Positions 53,781-63,062 of a DNA stretch of 64,000 nucleotides are shown here, one piece after another (the stretch's first letter is position 1; each line of letters opens with the position of its first letter). Origin of the DNA: Labedella phragmitis (lineage in GTDB: Bacteria > Actinomycetota > Actinomycetes > Actinomycetales > Microbacteriaceae); the NCBI RefSeq assembly GCF_004078635.1, contig NZ_RZNB01000003.1, forward strand, positions 124,001 to 188,000, read 5' to 3'. Below the pieces are notes generated by a model. That model did no database searches. It was given only the letters and a program-made list of their open reading frames with translations, and was not told the origin of the DNA. Position numbers and translations under genes: made by a program.

Positions 53781-56700
53781 TCAGGGCTTCTCGCTCACGA
53801 CGTAGTCGTCGAACTGCACGGTCGACGGACCCGCCGAAGACGCCGAGATGTAGAAGCCGAGGCCCACGGAGCCAGGCGCTTGCAGCGCCTCGGTCGTGTC
53901 CGTGGCAACGACATCCCATTGATCGGGTTGATCACCGGTCGTCCAGGCGACAGCGGACAACGTCGTCGTCCCCGACCCCTCGACACGCAGCCGCACATGC
54001 ACCGCTTGTCCAGGCGCATAGGACAGGTCCGTGAGAGCGATGGACTTGAGAACCGTCGTCGATCGTCGGATCTCGAGGACGAGCGTCCCATTCGGCCGCA
54101 CCACGATTCGAGCGTCATACGCGTCGGGGCCCACCTTTCGGCCGGTCACCATGACGAACTGGCCGTTGGCGGTCGGAGCTTCACTGATCGTGAACGACAC
54201 GGTCGTGTCGGCTATCGCGGCAGCGGCATCCGGCAGCATCACCGTCCTGGTCCTCCCGGGCTCGTTGGTGATCCGTCCGTGCCCCTGTGAGACGGAGAAA
54301 CCGGACGTGCCTCCTGACGTGATCCACGCACCGCCGACGTCCGCACTGCCCCACCCGGACGAGGCATTTCGGTCGAACGCGTCGGCACCACGCAGCCCCG
54401 CCGGGGGTGCGATGATCTCTACGACCGCCACCGACCGATGCAGCGCACCGCGATCGTCGGTCACCGTTAAGGCGACCGTGTAGCTCCCCGACGACTCGTA
54501 GCGGTGCGTTGCGGAGACCCCCGACCCGGTCGCGCCGTCGCCGAAATCCCATGCGTAGTTCGCGATCCGCCCATCAGCATCGAATGACGACGAGCCGCTC
54601 ACCGAGAGATCAACCCCATGCACGGTGGCCGACAATGCCGCCGTGGGCGGGGCGTTGACCGGCGAGACGCCCTGCTTGTAGTGCGCGACGATGACGTCCG
54701 TCGAGATGACGCGTGAGTAGAGGGCGACGTTGGAGATGCGACCGGCGATGAAATCGCTCGACCCGCTGTGCCCCCACGCATGAACATGACCGCCGACGTT
54801 CCAATAGCCGTTCAGGATCCTGGCGGTGCCCGACGTGACAGCGGAGGACACGACCGGGCGCGCTCCGTCGACGAACAGTTCTATGCCGTTCGCTCCGAGA
54901 CGTGTGACCACGTGGTGCCACTTGCCGTCGTTGAAGCCGGCCTTCGATGTGACGTATTTCACGCCGGTGGAGGCATGCCCGACGGCGTAGGTGATGCGGC
55001 CGGCATCGTCCATGGTGATCTGCCGGTCTACCGGGCCGGACGTCGGCTCGACGCCCCCCGCAAATCCGAACAGTCTGCCGCCCTTCGTCGACGTCGTCGT
55101 AAACCAGAGCTCAGACGAGAAGACGCGCGCCACGCCTGCGGGCGCCCGCGTGGTGGCGCGGCTCGACGTCGCCCCGTTGAAACGAGTGGAGCCATGTCCA
55201 CTCTGCACGCCGATCGCGCCTCGGGCGGCGTTCGACAGAGTCATGTCATTTCCCCCTGCGAGGTCGATTGCCTTCCCTCCCCCCTTCTCCCCCAGCGGCC
55301 AGTACGCGGTTGGGTTGTCCTGAAGGATCCGCTTGTCGTACGCCGTGGTGGCGAGAAGTGGTTGGCCGACCGCCACCGCAGCGACCTCGGCGCCCCAGCT
55401 CGAGTTGCCGTAAGGGTCGACGGTCCGGATACGGTACGAGTAGGTCGCCCCAGCAACGAGCTCGGTATCGACGAACGTGAGCACCGGACGGCTCCAGAAG
55501 CGGCTCTCCCGGGTAAGCCGCCCGACGATCGTGGTCGTACCGCGCCCGCTGCGTTCGATCTCGTAAGTCAATCGGGCATTGTCCCGATCGTAGTTCGCGG
55601 TCCACTGCACCCGGACCGCACCGTAATCGAGCGGTGTCGCGGTCGGCTTCATGGCCTCACCATCGAGCTGGGGACCATCGTCATTGGGGGCGACCGCCGC
55701 GACGGCGAATCGAGCCAGCCCGCTGTGAGGCACACCGTTGACCGCCGGGAACTCGCCTCCGTAGAGGACGTAGTCGTCGGCCGCCGTGACGTCCCACGCC
55801 GCTTGAGTCATCCCCGTGAATGCTCCAGGGGTCAAGGAGGGGTACCAGTCGAGCAACGTGGGTGATGGCTGACCGCCGAAATCCGCCCGAGTGTCCGTCG
55901 GCCACGGGAGGAGCTTGTGTGTCGCCGCGCCGGAGAATGCGAGGGCGCGGTAGTACCCATCGGATCCGACGCTCTTGACGCCTTCACCGAACGCGCCGAT
56001 GTTCCGGCAGGAGTGAGCGTGACTCGCCGTATAGGCCACCCCGCGGAACGGCACGATCGAATAGGAGTCCCCGTGGCAGTCGGCGAGCCACTCCAGGGTG
56101 CCGTCTTTCCACGATGCCTTGAATGTCCCTTCCGTCCACTTCGCGCCCCGGAGAGGCCCCGTCTTGTACGCGGCGCCGTAAACGGACGAGCCATCGCTCG
56201 TGAGATCCATGATCGTCGTCTCATCCGACCCGTTCTGGATGATCGAATTGACCTTCCATGGCAGAGACTTCGCGGTCACGGCGTCGAGAGCGGCCATTCC
56301 CCGGCCGGGGGTGCTCGAACCGTTCATCGATTCGAACCGACCGGCGACGACGATCTTGTCTCCCGAGGGCGACAAGACGAGCGACTTCCCCTCGAGCTTG
56401 GTCGTCCGGCCACCGATCGCCGGTTGCGGTGCCCACGGGAGCGTCTTTCCGGCCACCGGCTCGAAAGCAGCGAAACTCCGCCGCACCTCGTCGTTCGCCG
56501 CAGCGAAGATCCCCGCGACGTAGACGGCCGATCCCGACACGGCGACATCGCTGACTCGCGCGTTGATATACGGAGCAAAACCGGCGACGACCTTCTCGGT
56601 CGCGATGTCGATCGCGACCAGTCGGAAACGTGAGAGGCCGTCGACCTTCGTGAAATTACCGGCCGCGTACAGCGTCTTCTGATCAGGCGAGACGGCGAGG

Positions 56701-57143
56701 GATCGGATCTGAGCATTGAAACTGATCGCGGTATCACGGAGCTCACCGGTTCGCAGATCGTATGCGAGGAAGTTGGCCCGGTCGACCACGCTCTGCCCCG
56801 GTTTGGCCCCCGCGGGCCGCGCACGGGAGAAGTCGCCACCGACATACACGGTGTCGCCGACGACGAGCTGGTCCCAGACGACTCCGGTTCCTTCGATGTC
56901 CCCTCGCCCCTTCGACAACCCCGTACCGAGTTGCGGCACGGGAAGCGGGTCACTCGATACCGTCGGTGATATCGGCGATGTCGGCGCACTCGGCGGGCTC
57001 GTGTCCGCGTTGGCCGGAGCCGCAAGAACGAGCCCGCCGGACGCGATGGCGCCCACCAGCCCGATCGCGGAAATGATTGTTCGCATCCGTGAGTACGCGC
57101 CGAGACGTCGGCTCTCCTCCGGAGGCACAGCGAGTGTAGCCAT
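53781..57143 (-). CDS. Secreted multidomain protein A (beta-propeller, FN3, LamG, PKD, jelly roll)
   Basis: A 1120-residue exported protein. The signal peptide is MATLAVPPEESRRLGAYSRMRTIISA..., cut near APANA|DT (about 47). Residues about 60-480 are propeller-like repeats: VYVGGDFSRARP, LYAAGNFTKVDGLSRF, VYVAGIFAAAND, VVAGRFESMNGSS. An FN3-like domain follows (about 500-610, TYSYRIRTVDPYGNSSW), then a LamG/concanavalin-like domain (about 620-810, NDGKWHHVVTRLGANGIELFVDGARP). A PKD domain (FDADGRIANYAWDFGDGATGSG, about 835-905) and a C-terminal jelly roll complete it. There is no anchor motif. It is the paralogue of the upstream gene B. Probably glycan or surface binding; unproven. GAGAGAAG precedes the ATG. 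Confidence 0.9.
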   Translation of the reverse strand: MATLAVPPEESRRLGAYSRMRTIISAIGLVGAIASGGLVLAAPANADTSPPSAPTSPISPTVSSDPLPVPQLGTGLSKGRGDIEGTGVVWDQLVVGDTVYVGGDFSRARPAGAKPGQSVVDRANFLAYDLRTGELRDTAISFNAQIRSLAVSPDQKTLYAAGNFTKVDGLSRFRLVAIDIATEKVVAGFAPYINARVSDVAVSGSAVYVAGIFAAANDEVRRSFAAFEPVAGKTLPWAPQPAIGGRTTKLEGKSLVLSPSGDKIVVAGRFESMNGSSTPGRGMAALDAVTAKSLPWKVNSIIQNGSDETTIMDLTSDGSSVYGAAYKTGPLRGAKWTEGTFKASWKDGTLEWLADCHGDSYSIVPFRGVAYTASHAHSCRNIGAFGEGVKSVGSDGYYRALAFSGAATHKLLPWPTDTRADFGGQPSPTLLDWYPSLTPGAFTGMTQAAWDVTAADDYVLYGGEFPAVNGVPHSGLARFAVAAVAPNDDGPQLDGEAMKPTATPLDYGAVRVQWTANYDRDNARLTYEIERSGRGTTTIVGRLTRESRFWSRPVLTFVDTELVAGATYSYRIRTVDPYGNSSWGAEVAAVAVGQPLLATTAYDKRILQDNPTAYWPLGEKGGGKAIDLAGGNDMTLSNAARGAIGVQSGHGSTRFNGATSSRATTRAPAGVARVFSSELWFTTTSTKGGRLFGFAGGVEPTSGPVDRQITMDDAGRITYAVGHASTGVKYVTSKAGFNDGKWHHVVTRLGANGIELFVDGARPVVSSAVTSGTARILNGYWNVGGHVHAWGHSGSSDFIAGRISNVALYSRVISTDVIVAHYKQGVSPVNAPPTAALSATVHGVDLSVSGSSSFDADGRIANYAWDFGDGATGSGVSATHRYESSGSYTVALTVTDDRGALHRSVAVVEIIAPPAGLRGADAFDRNASSGWGSADVGGAWITSGGTSGFSVSQGHGRITNEPGRTRTVMLPDAAAAIADTTVSFTISEAPTANGQFVMVTGRKVGPDAYDARIVVRPNGTLVLEIRRSTTVLKSIALTDLSYAPGQAVHVRLRVEGSGTTTLSAVAWTTGDQPDQWDVVATDTTEALQAPGSVGLGFYISASSAGPSTVQFDDYVVSEKP

Positions 57144-57195
57144 GATCTTCTCTCTTGTCCGGATCGATGGGTCCGGACGTCCCCCTGTTGTCAGC

Positions 57196-57294
57196 GCGAT
57201 TCCCCCGCACTTCGGCCCAGTGTGACAAATGCTCACTTTTGCATTCCAGACCTCGCGCCACCCCAGTTCGCGCATTCGTCTGGAGGGGGGTGAC
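57196..57294 (-). promoter_or_regulatory. Conserved upstream element, copy A
   Basis: About 95 bases before gene A share blocks with the region before gene B: GCGATTCCCCCGC, GGCCCAGTGTGACA, ATGCTCACTTT, CCCAGTTCGCG and GGAGGGG(G)TGACG. Inside is the palindrome GTGA-CAAATGC-TCAC (57222-57236). Block order is conserved. It is a likely shared promoter/operator. Confidence 0.65.
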
Positions 57295-57385
57295 GGCCGC
57301 CGGCTCTGATCACTGACGCGATACGCGGCGACGACACCCGAGCCTGACCCCGGGCCGGGGATCAGGTCGTTGCTCGGCGCATTGC

Positions 57386-57428
57386 CGCTGCGACCGCGAA
57401 CTCGCCTGACGAGTCCGCGGTCGCAGCG
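57386..57428 (-). terminator. Terminator after protein B gene
   Basis: CGCTGCGACCGCG and CGCGGTCGCAGCG form a 13-bp stem, continued after one mismatch by ACTCG/CGAGT with a CCTGA loop. It begins 6 bases beyond the stop codon on the minus strand. Confidence 0.8.
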
Positions 57429-57433
57429 TGCCG

Positions 57434-60400
57434 TTATCCCGCGGATCCGGCCGAGAAGTCGCGGACGATGACCGTCGACGCCAGGGCGCTCGCCGAGAGA
57501 TAGAACCGCACTCCCACGCTGCCCGCTTGCTGCAGCGTCGCCGTCGAGTCCGTCACGGACAGTTGCCACGACGACGGTTCCGTCGCCCCCGTCCATGCCA
57601 TCGCGGACACCGTGGATGTTCCCGTCCCGGTGACCTGCACGCGCACGTTCACGACCTCACCCGGTTTGTACGCCGCCCCGGTCAGGGTGACCGTTTTGAT
57701 GGTCGTTCCGCTGCGCAGGATCTGCAACTGCGGGTCGCCGGTGGCGCGCACGAGTACCCGTGCAGCGTAGTAGTCGGCACCCACCTGGCGACCGACGACG
57801 GACACCGATTGACCGCCACCCGACGGCGCTTCAGCGATCGAGAACGACGATCGAACATCGACCGCTGTCGAGGACACACCGGAGAGCACAGCGGATCTCG
57901 TTTGCCCGGGCCCTGCGGTCATGGTCCCCGACCCGTCGATTACGGAGAGTCCAGACGCCCCGTGGGCCGCCACCCAGTCGCCGCCGAACGGCGTGGAGCC
58001 CCACCCGACGTCAACGGAGCGCGCGAACAAGTCCTCGGCAAGGATTCCTGGCCTCGTCACCGTGATGGGTCGGGTGGTGGTGGCGGTCGCCCCTCGATCA
58101 TCCGTTACCCTCAACGCCACCGTGTAGACGCCCGAGCCCGCGTAGTCGTGTGACACCTTCACTCCGCTGCCAGTGGTCCCGTCCCCGAAATCCCACTCGT
58201 ACGACGTGATCGCTCCGTCCGGATCCACCGAAGCAGACGCGTCGACGGCCGCGGACAGGTTCGACAGGGATGGCGCGAATGAGGCAGTCGGACGCGCGTT
58301 GGGCGCAGGGGCGGTTCCCGCTTGGTAGTGGGCCTTCACCTCAGCCGCCGTGAGGGGACGGTCATACGCAGCGACATTGTCGATGGTGCCCGCGAAGTAG
58401 ATGCTCGCTGGAATCGCCGGTCGCCCCGTGAGCTGGTGAGCACCGACGTGCCAGTAGGCGCCGGCGACGAGCGGAGCGCCGGTCCGCTGATCCGTCCGTG
58501 AGGACTGAAGCGCGCCGTCCACGTACAACCGGGCTCCCGCCGCACCGACCGTGGCCACGACGTGATGCCACTTGCCGTCGTTGAGACGCGACGTCGAGTT
58601 GACGGTCTTCACCGCGCCCGAATCGATGCTCGCGAAGTACACCTGACCGGTGTTGGCCATGTAGAGCTGCCGGTCGAAGGAGTCATTGGCCGTCGTGCGT
58701 GATGTCGACATCCCCATGAGGACTCCACCTCGCTTCGTGGTGGTCTTGATCCACGCCTCCTGGGAGAACGTCGGCTTCGCGGCGAGACGGACCGACGAAG
58801 CGGCATAGGTGTTCACGCCGTTGAACGAACCGGCACGTGCAGCCGGACTCGCTTCCACCCCGGCCACTCGCGGCGTGGTGATACTCGTCAGGTGGCTCGA
58901 GCCTGCCCAGTCGTAGGCGGCCTTCCCGGCTTCGTTCATGGGCCAGTACGCCGACGGCTGATCCTGCAGGACCGCTCGGTCGTATGGTGTCCACGCGAGC
59001 GGAACCGCCCCTGTCACCGTGTACGCCGCCGGCTCGCTTACCGTGGAATTCCCGAAGGGGTCGACCGTCCGAATCCGGTAGGTGTGCGTCGTACCGGGCG
59101 CCAACCGACCGTCGTTACCGTGCAGAGTGGTGCGCTCCCAGAACCTCGACGATCGGGTCGTCTCGAAGACGGGGTTCTCGAAGTCGTCGTCACGGATGAC
59201 CTGGTACGTGAGGTACTCGTTGTCCCGGTCGTAGTTGCTCGGCCACGTGAGTTTGATGTGTGTCCCGAGGAAGCTCGTGAGCGTCGGCTTCATGTCCGCA
59301 CCGCTCAACGCAGGGCCGTTCTTGTTGGGCGCCACGGCGGCTGTCGCGAATCGCGTGAGCCCCTGCTGCTTCGTTGACCCGATCTTTCGGAACTCACCGC
59401 CATACAGCACGAAACCCTGAGCAGAGGTGATCGTCCAGGGGCCCTGGCCGGAGAGGGGACCGATGTCGAAGTCCGGATACCAGTTCAGCAGCGTCGGAGC
59501 AGGGAGACCCTCGTAGTTCTGATAGCCCGCGGTCTCCTTGCGCGTCTTCTGCGTCGCGGCATCCGTGAAGGCGAGCGCTCGATACCACTTGGAGGGGGCG
59601 ACGTAGTCCTCGAAACCACGGACGTTGCCGCAGTCGTGCGCGTGGCTCGCGGTGTAGACGACGTCACCGACCGGCTCGACATCGTAGGTGTCCCCATGGC
59701 AATCCGCGATCCAGCCGGGCGCGAGCGCCCCGTCGGTCCAGCTCGCCTTGAACGTGCCTTCGAACGCGGCGGGCCCCATGACGCCGTAGACGAATTCCCC
59801 GTCCGACTTGAGCGAGTACACCGAGACGTCGTACTTTTCCACGTGCGACCGTTTCGGGATGGCCCCGTTGACGTTCCATTTCAGCACCGTCGTACCGGTG
59901 ATCGTGTCGGTCGCGCCCATGGTGTAGCCGGGATTCGACGACCCGTTCAGATTGCGGAATGCTCCGCCGAGCACGATCTTGGTCTCGTCGGGCGAAATGA
60001 CCATCGACTCGACCTGCGCTTCACCGACGATGCGCGGGGACCACGGCAGGACGGTCGCGTCGGATGTCGTGAAAGCCGCGGCATAGGTCCGAGCTACCGC
60101 GGGAACGGGACCGCCCGTGCGCTGAGCGACGGTCTTGAAATTGCCCCCGACGAACACCGTCGTGTCGGTGACCACGAGTGTCTTGACGTAGGAGTTCACG
60201 TACGGACGGAATTCGGGAACGAGCGCTCCGCTCGCGACGTCGAACGCCGCGACCCGATAGCGGGAGACGCCGTCGACTTTCTGGAACAAGCCGCCGACGT
60301 AGAGGCGCGTGCCGTCGGGCGACACCGCGAGCGTACGGACCTGTGCATCGAACGAGGGCGCGAATGGCAGCAACTCACCCGAGTGCAGATCGTAGGCGAG

Positions 60401-60736
60401 GAAATTCGCTCGGGGCCGCTCGCCCTCACCCTTCGGCGCTCCGAAGGGTCGCGCCGACGAGAAGTTCCCCCCGACGTACACCGTGTTCCCGATGACGAGT
60501 TGTTCCCAGGCGACCCCGTCGATCTGCGGGGTGGGCAGTGGATCAACGGACACGGTCTCCGGTACTCCTGGAGCGACCGTGTCCGGTATCGCCGTGTCAG
60601 CGGTGGCCGCCGGTGCCGACTCGAGCGTCGCCACGCCCATTGAAGCCGCCACGATGGCGACAAAGGCGATGGTCGACCACCGACGACGGCGGCGACCCAG
60701 AGGTGGGCTGCCGGATGGCGCGACAAAGGTATTCAC
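57434..60736 (-). CDS. Secreted multidomain protein B (paralogue of A)
   Basis: A 1100-residue exported protein with the same architecture as A. The signal peptide has a basic GRRRRRWS and is cut near ATA|DT (about 47). The propeller repeats are VYVGGNFSSARP, LYVGGLFQKVDGVSRY, VFVGGNFKTVAQ and IVLGGAFRNLNGSS. FN3 (TYRIRTVDPFGNST), LamG (LNDGKWHHVVATVGAAGARLYVDGALQ), PKD (VDPDGAITSYEWDFGDGTTGSG) and a C-terminal jelly roll follow. A conserved Cys pair (CHGDTYD...SHAHDCGN) recurs in A. It starts with GTG at 60736 and has a weak AAGAG ribosome binding site. The gene pair arose by tandem duplication and has diverged substantially. Confidence 0.9.
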   Translation of the reverse strand: MNTFVAPSGSPPLGRRRRRWSTIAFVAIVAASMGVATLESAPAATADTAIPDTVAPGVPETVSVDPLPTPQIDGVAWEQLVIGNTVYVGGNFSSARPFGAPKGEGERPRANFLAYDLHSGELLPFAPSFDAQVRTLAVSPDGTRLYVGGLFQKVDGVSRYRVAAFDVASGALVPEFRPYVNSYVKTLVVTDTTVFVGGNFKTVAQRTGGPVPAVARTYAAAFTTSDATVLPWSPRIVGEAQVESMVISPDETKIVLGGAFRNLNGSSNPGYTMGATDTITGTTVLKWNVNGAIPKRSHVEKYDVSVYSLKSDGEFVYGVMGPAAFEGTFKASWTDGALAPGWIADCHGDTYDVEPVGDVVYTASHAHDCGNVRGFEDYVAPSKWYRALAFTDAATQKTRKETAGYQNYEGLPAPTLLNWYPDFDIGPLSGQGPWTITSAQGFVLYGGEFRKIGSTKQQGLTRFATAAVAPNKNGPALSGADMKPTLTSFLGTHIKLTWPSNYDRDNEYLTYQVIRDDDFENPVFETTRSSRFWERTTLHGNDGRLAPGTTHTYRIRTVDPFGNSTVSEPAAYTVTGAVPLAWTPYDRAVLQDQPSAYWPMNEAGKAAYDWAGSSHLTSITTPRVAGVEASPAARAGSFNGVNTYAASSVRLAAKPTFSQEAWIKTTTKRGGVLMGMSTSRTTANDSFDRQLYMANTGQVYFASIDSGAVKTVNSTSRLNDGKWHHVVATVGAAGARLYVDGALQSSRTDQRTGAPLVAGAYWHVGAHQLTGRPAIPASIYFAGTIDNVAAYDRPLTAAEVKAHYQAGTAPAPNARPTASFAPSLSNLSAAVDASASVDPDGAITSYEWDFGDGTTGSGVKVSHDYAGSGVYTVALRVTDDRGATATTTRPITVTRPGILAEDLFARSVDVGWGSTPFGGDWVAAHGASGLSVIDGSGTMTAGPGQTRSAVLSGVSSTAVDVRSSFSIAEAPSGGGQSVSVVGRQVGADYYAARVLVRATGDPQLQILRSGTTIKTVTLTGAAYKPGEVVNVRVQVTGTGTSTVSAMAWTGATEPSSWQLSVTDSTATLQQAGSVGVRFYLSASALASTVIVRDFSAGSAG

Positions 60737-60785
60737 AGCGACTCTTTTCTGCCCGGTTCATCGGGCCCGGGCACCCCCCTTGAAC

Positions 60786-60873
60786 GCGATTCCCCCGCGT
60801 TCTGGCCCAGTGTGACAGATGCTCACTTTCCGCTTCCACCCCCAGTTCGCGACTCAATCGGGAGGGGGTGACG
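60786..60873 (-). promoter_or_regulatory. Conserved upstream element, copy B
   Basis: The counterpart of the element at 57196-57294, ten bases shorter because one segment after ATGCTCACTTT is missing. It contains GTGA-CAGATGC-TCAC (60812-60826). It lies between gene B and the divergent LuxR-type regulator gene, so it may also serve that gene. Confidence 0.65.
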
Positions 60874-60984
60874 AGGCCCGCCGCAAGAGAGAAGCTCGCA
60901 ACGCGGGCGCCGAGGTGAGACGAATCCCGTGTCCTGGCGCGTCGTCGGCGGATCAGCGCCGACGCAGCATGGTGAAATGGGCGC

Positions 60985-62526
60985 ATGTCCATCGAGACCG
61001 ATTTGAGGGCCGCCGTGGCGGCCGAAGAGTGGGAGCGCGTTCACGAGATCATCGGCGCGAATTGGAGCGACCTCACCAACCACCACCGGGGGACGTTGGT
61101 CGCCGCCATGTCTTCCCTCCCACCGGACCTGCGCGCGTCGATGCCGCGATATGCGGCGTCCAAGGCCTATGGGGAGTTCATCCCCGTCGGCGGCCAGACC
61201 CGGTCGAGCCGGTTCACGTCGCCCGAGGCGGCTCCACGCGCGCTCATCGATTACCTCTCCATCCTCACCGCACGATCGGCCGCCGCCCGCATGCGTGGTC
61301 GCCACGCTCTCGCCGTCTCGGCGGCCCGGGAGGCTCGAGAGATGCTCGACGATGCGACCCCGGCGGCTCGAGCCGAGATCGCGAGTGTGCTCGCCGACCT
61401 GAAAGTGCAGTGGGGGATCGCGCTCCTCCTCGCGGGTGATCTCGAACGTGCACTCGGCGAGTTCTCTGCCGCGTACGATTCGGCGATCGCCGCAGAGAAT
61501 CGACGCATGGCGGTGGAGTCGGCGGGTGACTGCGCGCTCGTCCTCGCTCTACAGGGGCTCGCGCCCGCTGCATCGGGCTGGATCGCGCGCATCCCCGAGG
61601 TCGACGACCCGACCGACACGGTGGCGGACTCCGGACATATCGCGACCGCACTCGTCGCGATCGACGCCGGCGATCGAGACAGAGCGGCACTCGCCATCTC
61701 ACGCTTCCGGTCATCCTCCGACGAGGTGGACCACTGGGCGATCAGGCGATTCGCGGTCTCTCGTTTCACCACGACCTTCGGCTCGGATCCGGTCGCCGCC
61801 CTGTCGGCGCTGGCGGCGACGCGCGCCGAATACCCCGAACGCGAACGCACGACAGGCATCAATGGCGCCCTACTCGTGCTCGCCGAAGCGGAACTCCGCC
61901 TCCTGACCGGCGACCTCGACGCCGCGGAGGCCGTGTTGGAACTCAACCGGCGCACCGTCGTCCCCGCTTTCGCCAATGCCTTCACGGTCATGACGGCGCG
62001 TGTCGCCGCGTCGAGCGGCCACCGGGATCGCGCGCGACGACTTGCGGGTGCGGTCATCGCCAACGATCCCCTGCCTCGAGACGGTGCGGCGGCGCTCCTG
62101 CTGTCAGCGTCGCTCGACCCCTCGGCGGCGGAAGCCCCGACCCTCGCGTCCGCGCTCCGGCTCATGACGGAGTTCGGTCTCACGACGGTGGCGACGACCG
62201 TCCCCCTCGACGTCTGGACATCGCTTTCCTCTCAGAAGGCCTCACCGATCGACGTGCCGCTGGCGGTCGTCTTCGGCGCCCGCCACCCGGCATCCACCCC
62301 GACGCTGTCACGTCGGGAGGCGATCGTCCTCCGGGCCGCGAGCGCCGGCATGACGGTGCCCGAGATCGCCGCCGCCGAGCGGGTCTCCCCGCACACCGCG
62401 AAGAAGCAATTGCTCAGCGCCTATCACAAGCTCGGGGTCAGCAACCGGGCCGACGCCATCACCGCGCTCGCCGCGAGCCCATGGATCCTCGCAGCGGCCC
62501 CTCACGTCGACGAAGCCGTCGGCTGA
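60985..62526 (+). CDS. LuxR-family regulator with TPR-like sensor region
   Basis: A 513-residue regulator. The C-terminal LuxR HTH (about 441-505) is canonical: LSRREAIVLRAASAGMTVPEIAAAERVSPHTAKKQLLSAYHKLGVSNRADAI. The first 430 residues are Ala-rich helical repeats resembling the TPR arm of MalT/LAL regulators, but no P-loop ATPase precedes them and the protein is half the size of a LAL. It diverges from gene B with the conserved element between, so it is the best candidate regulator of the surface island. The ATG at 60985 has no strong ribosome binding site. Confidence 0.86.
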   Translation: MSIETDLRAAVAAEEWERVHEIIGANWSDLTNHHRGTLVAAMSSLPPDLRASMPRYAASKAYGEFIPVGGQTRSSRFTSPEAAPRALIDYLSILTARSAAARMRGRHALAVSAAREAREMLDDATPAARAEIASVLADLKVQWGIALLLAGDLERALGEFSAAYDSAIAAENRRMAVESAGDCALVLALQGLAPAASGWIARIPEVDDPTDTVADSGHIATALVAIDAGDRDRAALAISRFRSSSDEVDHWAIRRFAVSRFTTTFGSDPVAALSALAATRAEYPERERTTGINGALLVLAEAELRLLTGDLDAAEAVLELNRRTVVPAFANAFTVMTARVAASSGHRDRARRLAGAVIANDPLPRDGAAALLLSASLDPSAAEAPTLASALRLMTEFGLTTVATTVPLDVWTSLSSQKASPIDVPLAVVFGARHPASTPTLSRREAIVLRAASAGMTVPEIAAAERVSPHTAKKQLLSAYHKLGVSNRADAITALAASPWILAAAPHVDEAVG

Positions 62527-62571
62527 CCCCCTTCCCCCGTGTCGAGACCCGACGCTGGGCGTCTCACGGCG

Positions 62572-62925
62572 TCACTCCAGCCTCTCGCCGATCTGCTCGA
62601 TCCATCGGAAGAAGGCGGCGCCTCCCGTCGTGGTCGTGTCGTACCGCCCGGAGAGCTCACGGAAGTGCGCCCCGCGCGCTCGCACTCGACGCATCACCTC
62701 CACGAGAGCGGGGATGCCGCGGGGTAGACGCTCGATCGCGGTGACGGTGAGGATATCGCCGATGCCGAGGTTCCCGATGCACTCGCCGAGCGCCGGATAC
62801 CCCTCGCGACCCGCGCGCAGCCGATCGACGAAGACCCGGTCGACGCCGGCCTCCTCGAGTCGGGCGACCTGCTCGTCCAGGCTCGTCACGCTTCCCACCG
62901 CGCGTGCATAACCGATGACGGCCAA
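62572..62925 (-). CDS. Stand-alone serine-recombinase (resolvase) N-terminal domain, probably catalytically altered
   Basis: A 117-residue resolvase-fold protein: IGYARAVGSVTSLDEQVARLEEAGVDRVFVDRL, then GDILTVTAIERLPRG and TTTTGGAAFFRWIEQIG. It aligns over the catalytic domain only; the C-terminal HTH is absent. The usual YARVS nucleophile region reads YARAV, with the nearest Ser two residues later, while the two Arg of the RLxR motif are kept. TTG start at 62925 is supported by a strong AGGAGG 4-5 bases upstream. It could be a domesticated or degraded recombinase. It diverges from a small HTH-like gene. Confidence 0.8.
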   Translation of the reverse strand: MAVIGYARAVGSVTSLDEQVARLEEAGVDRVFVDRLRAGREGYPALGECIGNLGIGDILTVTAIERLPRGIPALVEVMRRVRARGAHFRELSGRYDTTTTGGAAFFRWIEQIGERLE

Positions 62926-63062
62926 CGATCCTCCTCGGATAGTCGTCGCAGCGTCCCGAGCATAGGCAGAGCGGACGGTATCCGGCTGGGGAGCGTCCGT
63001 CCCCTGTGGACAAATGTGGAGAGCGCCCGACGACGGTACGCGGACTCCAATACGCTGGCGCC

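Noticed and set aside
57222-57236. CRP/GlxR site (TGTGA-N6-TCACA) in the surface-gene element
   Set aside because: Half-sites are present but the spacer is 7, and the second half-site ends TCACT/T; it does not fit the N6 consensus.
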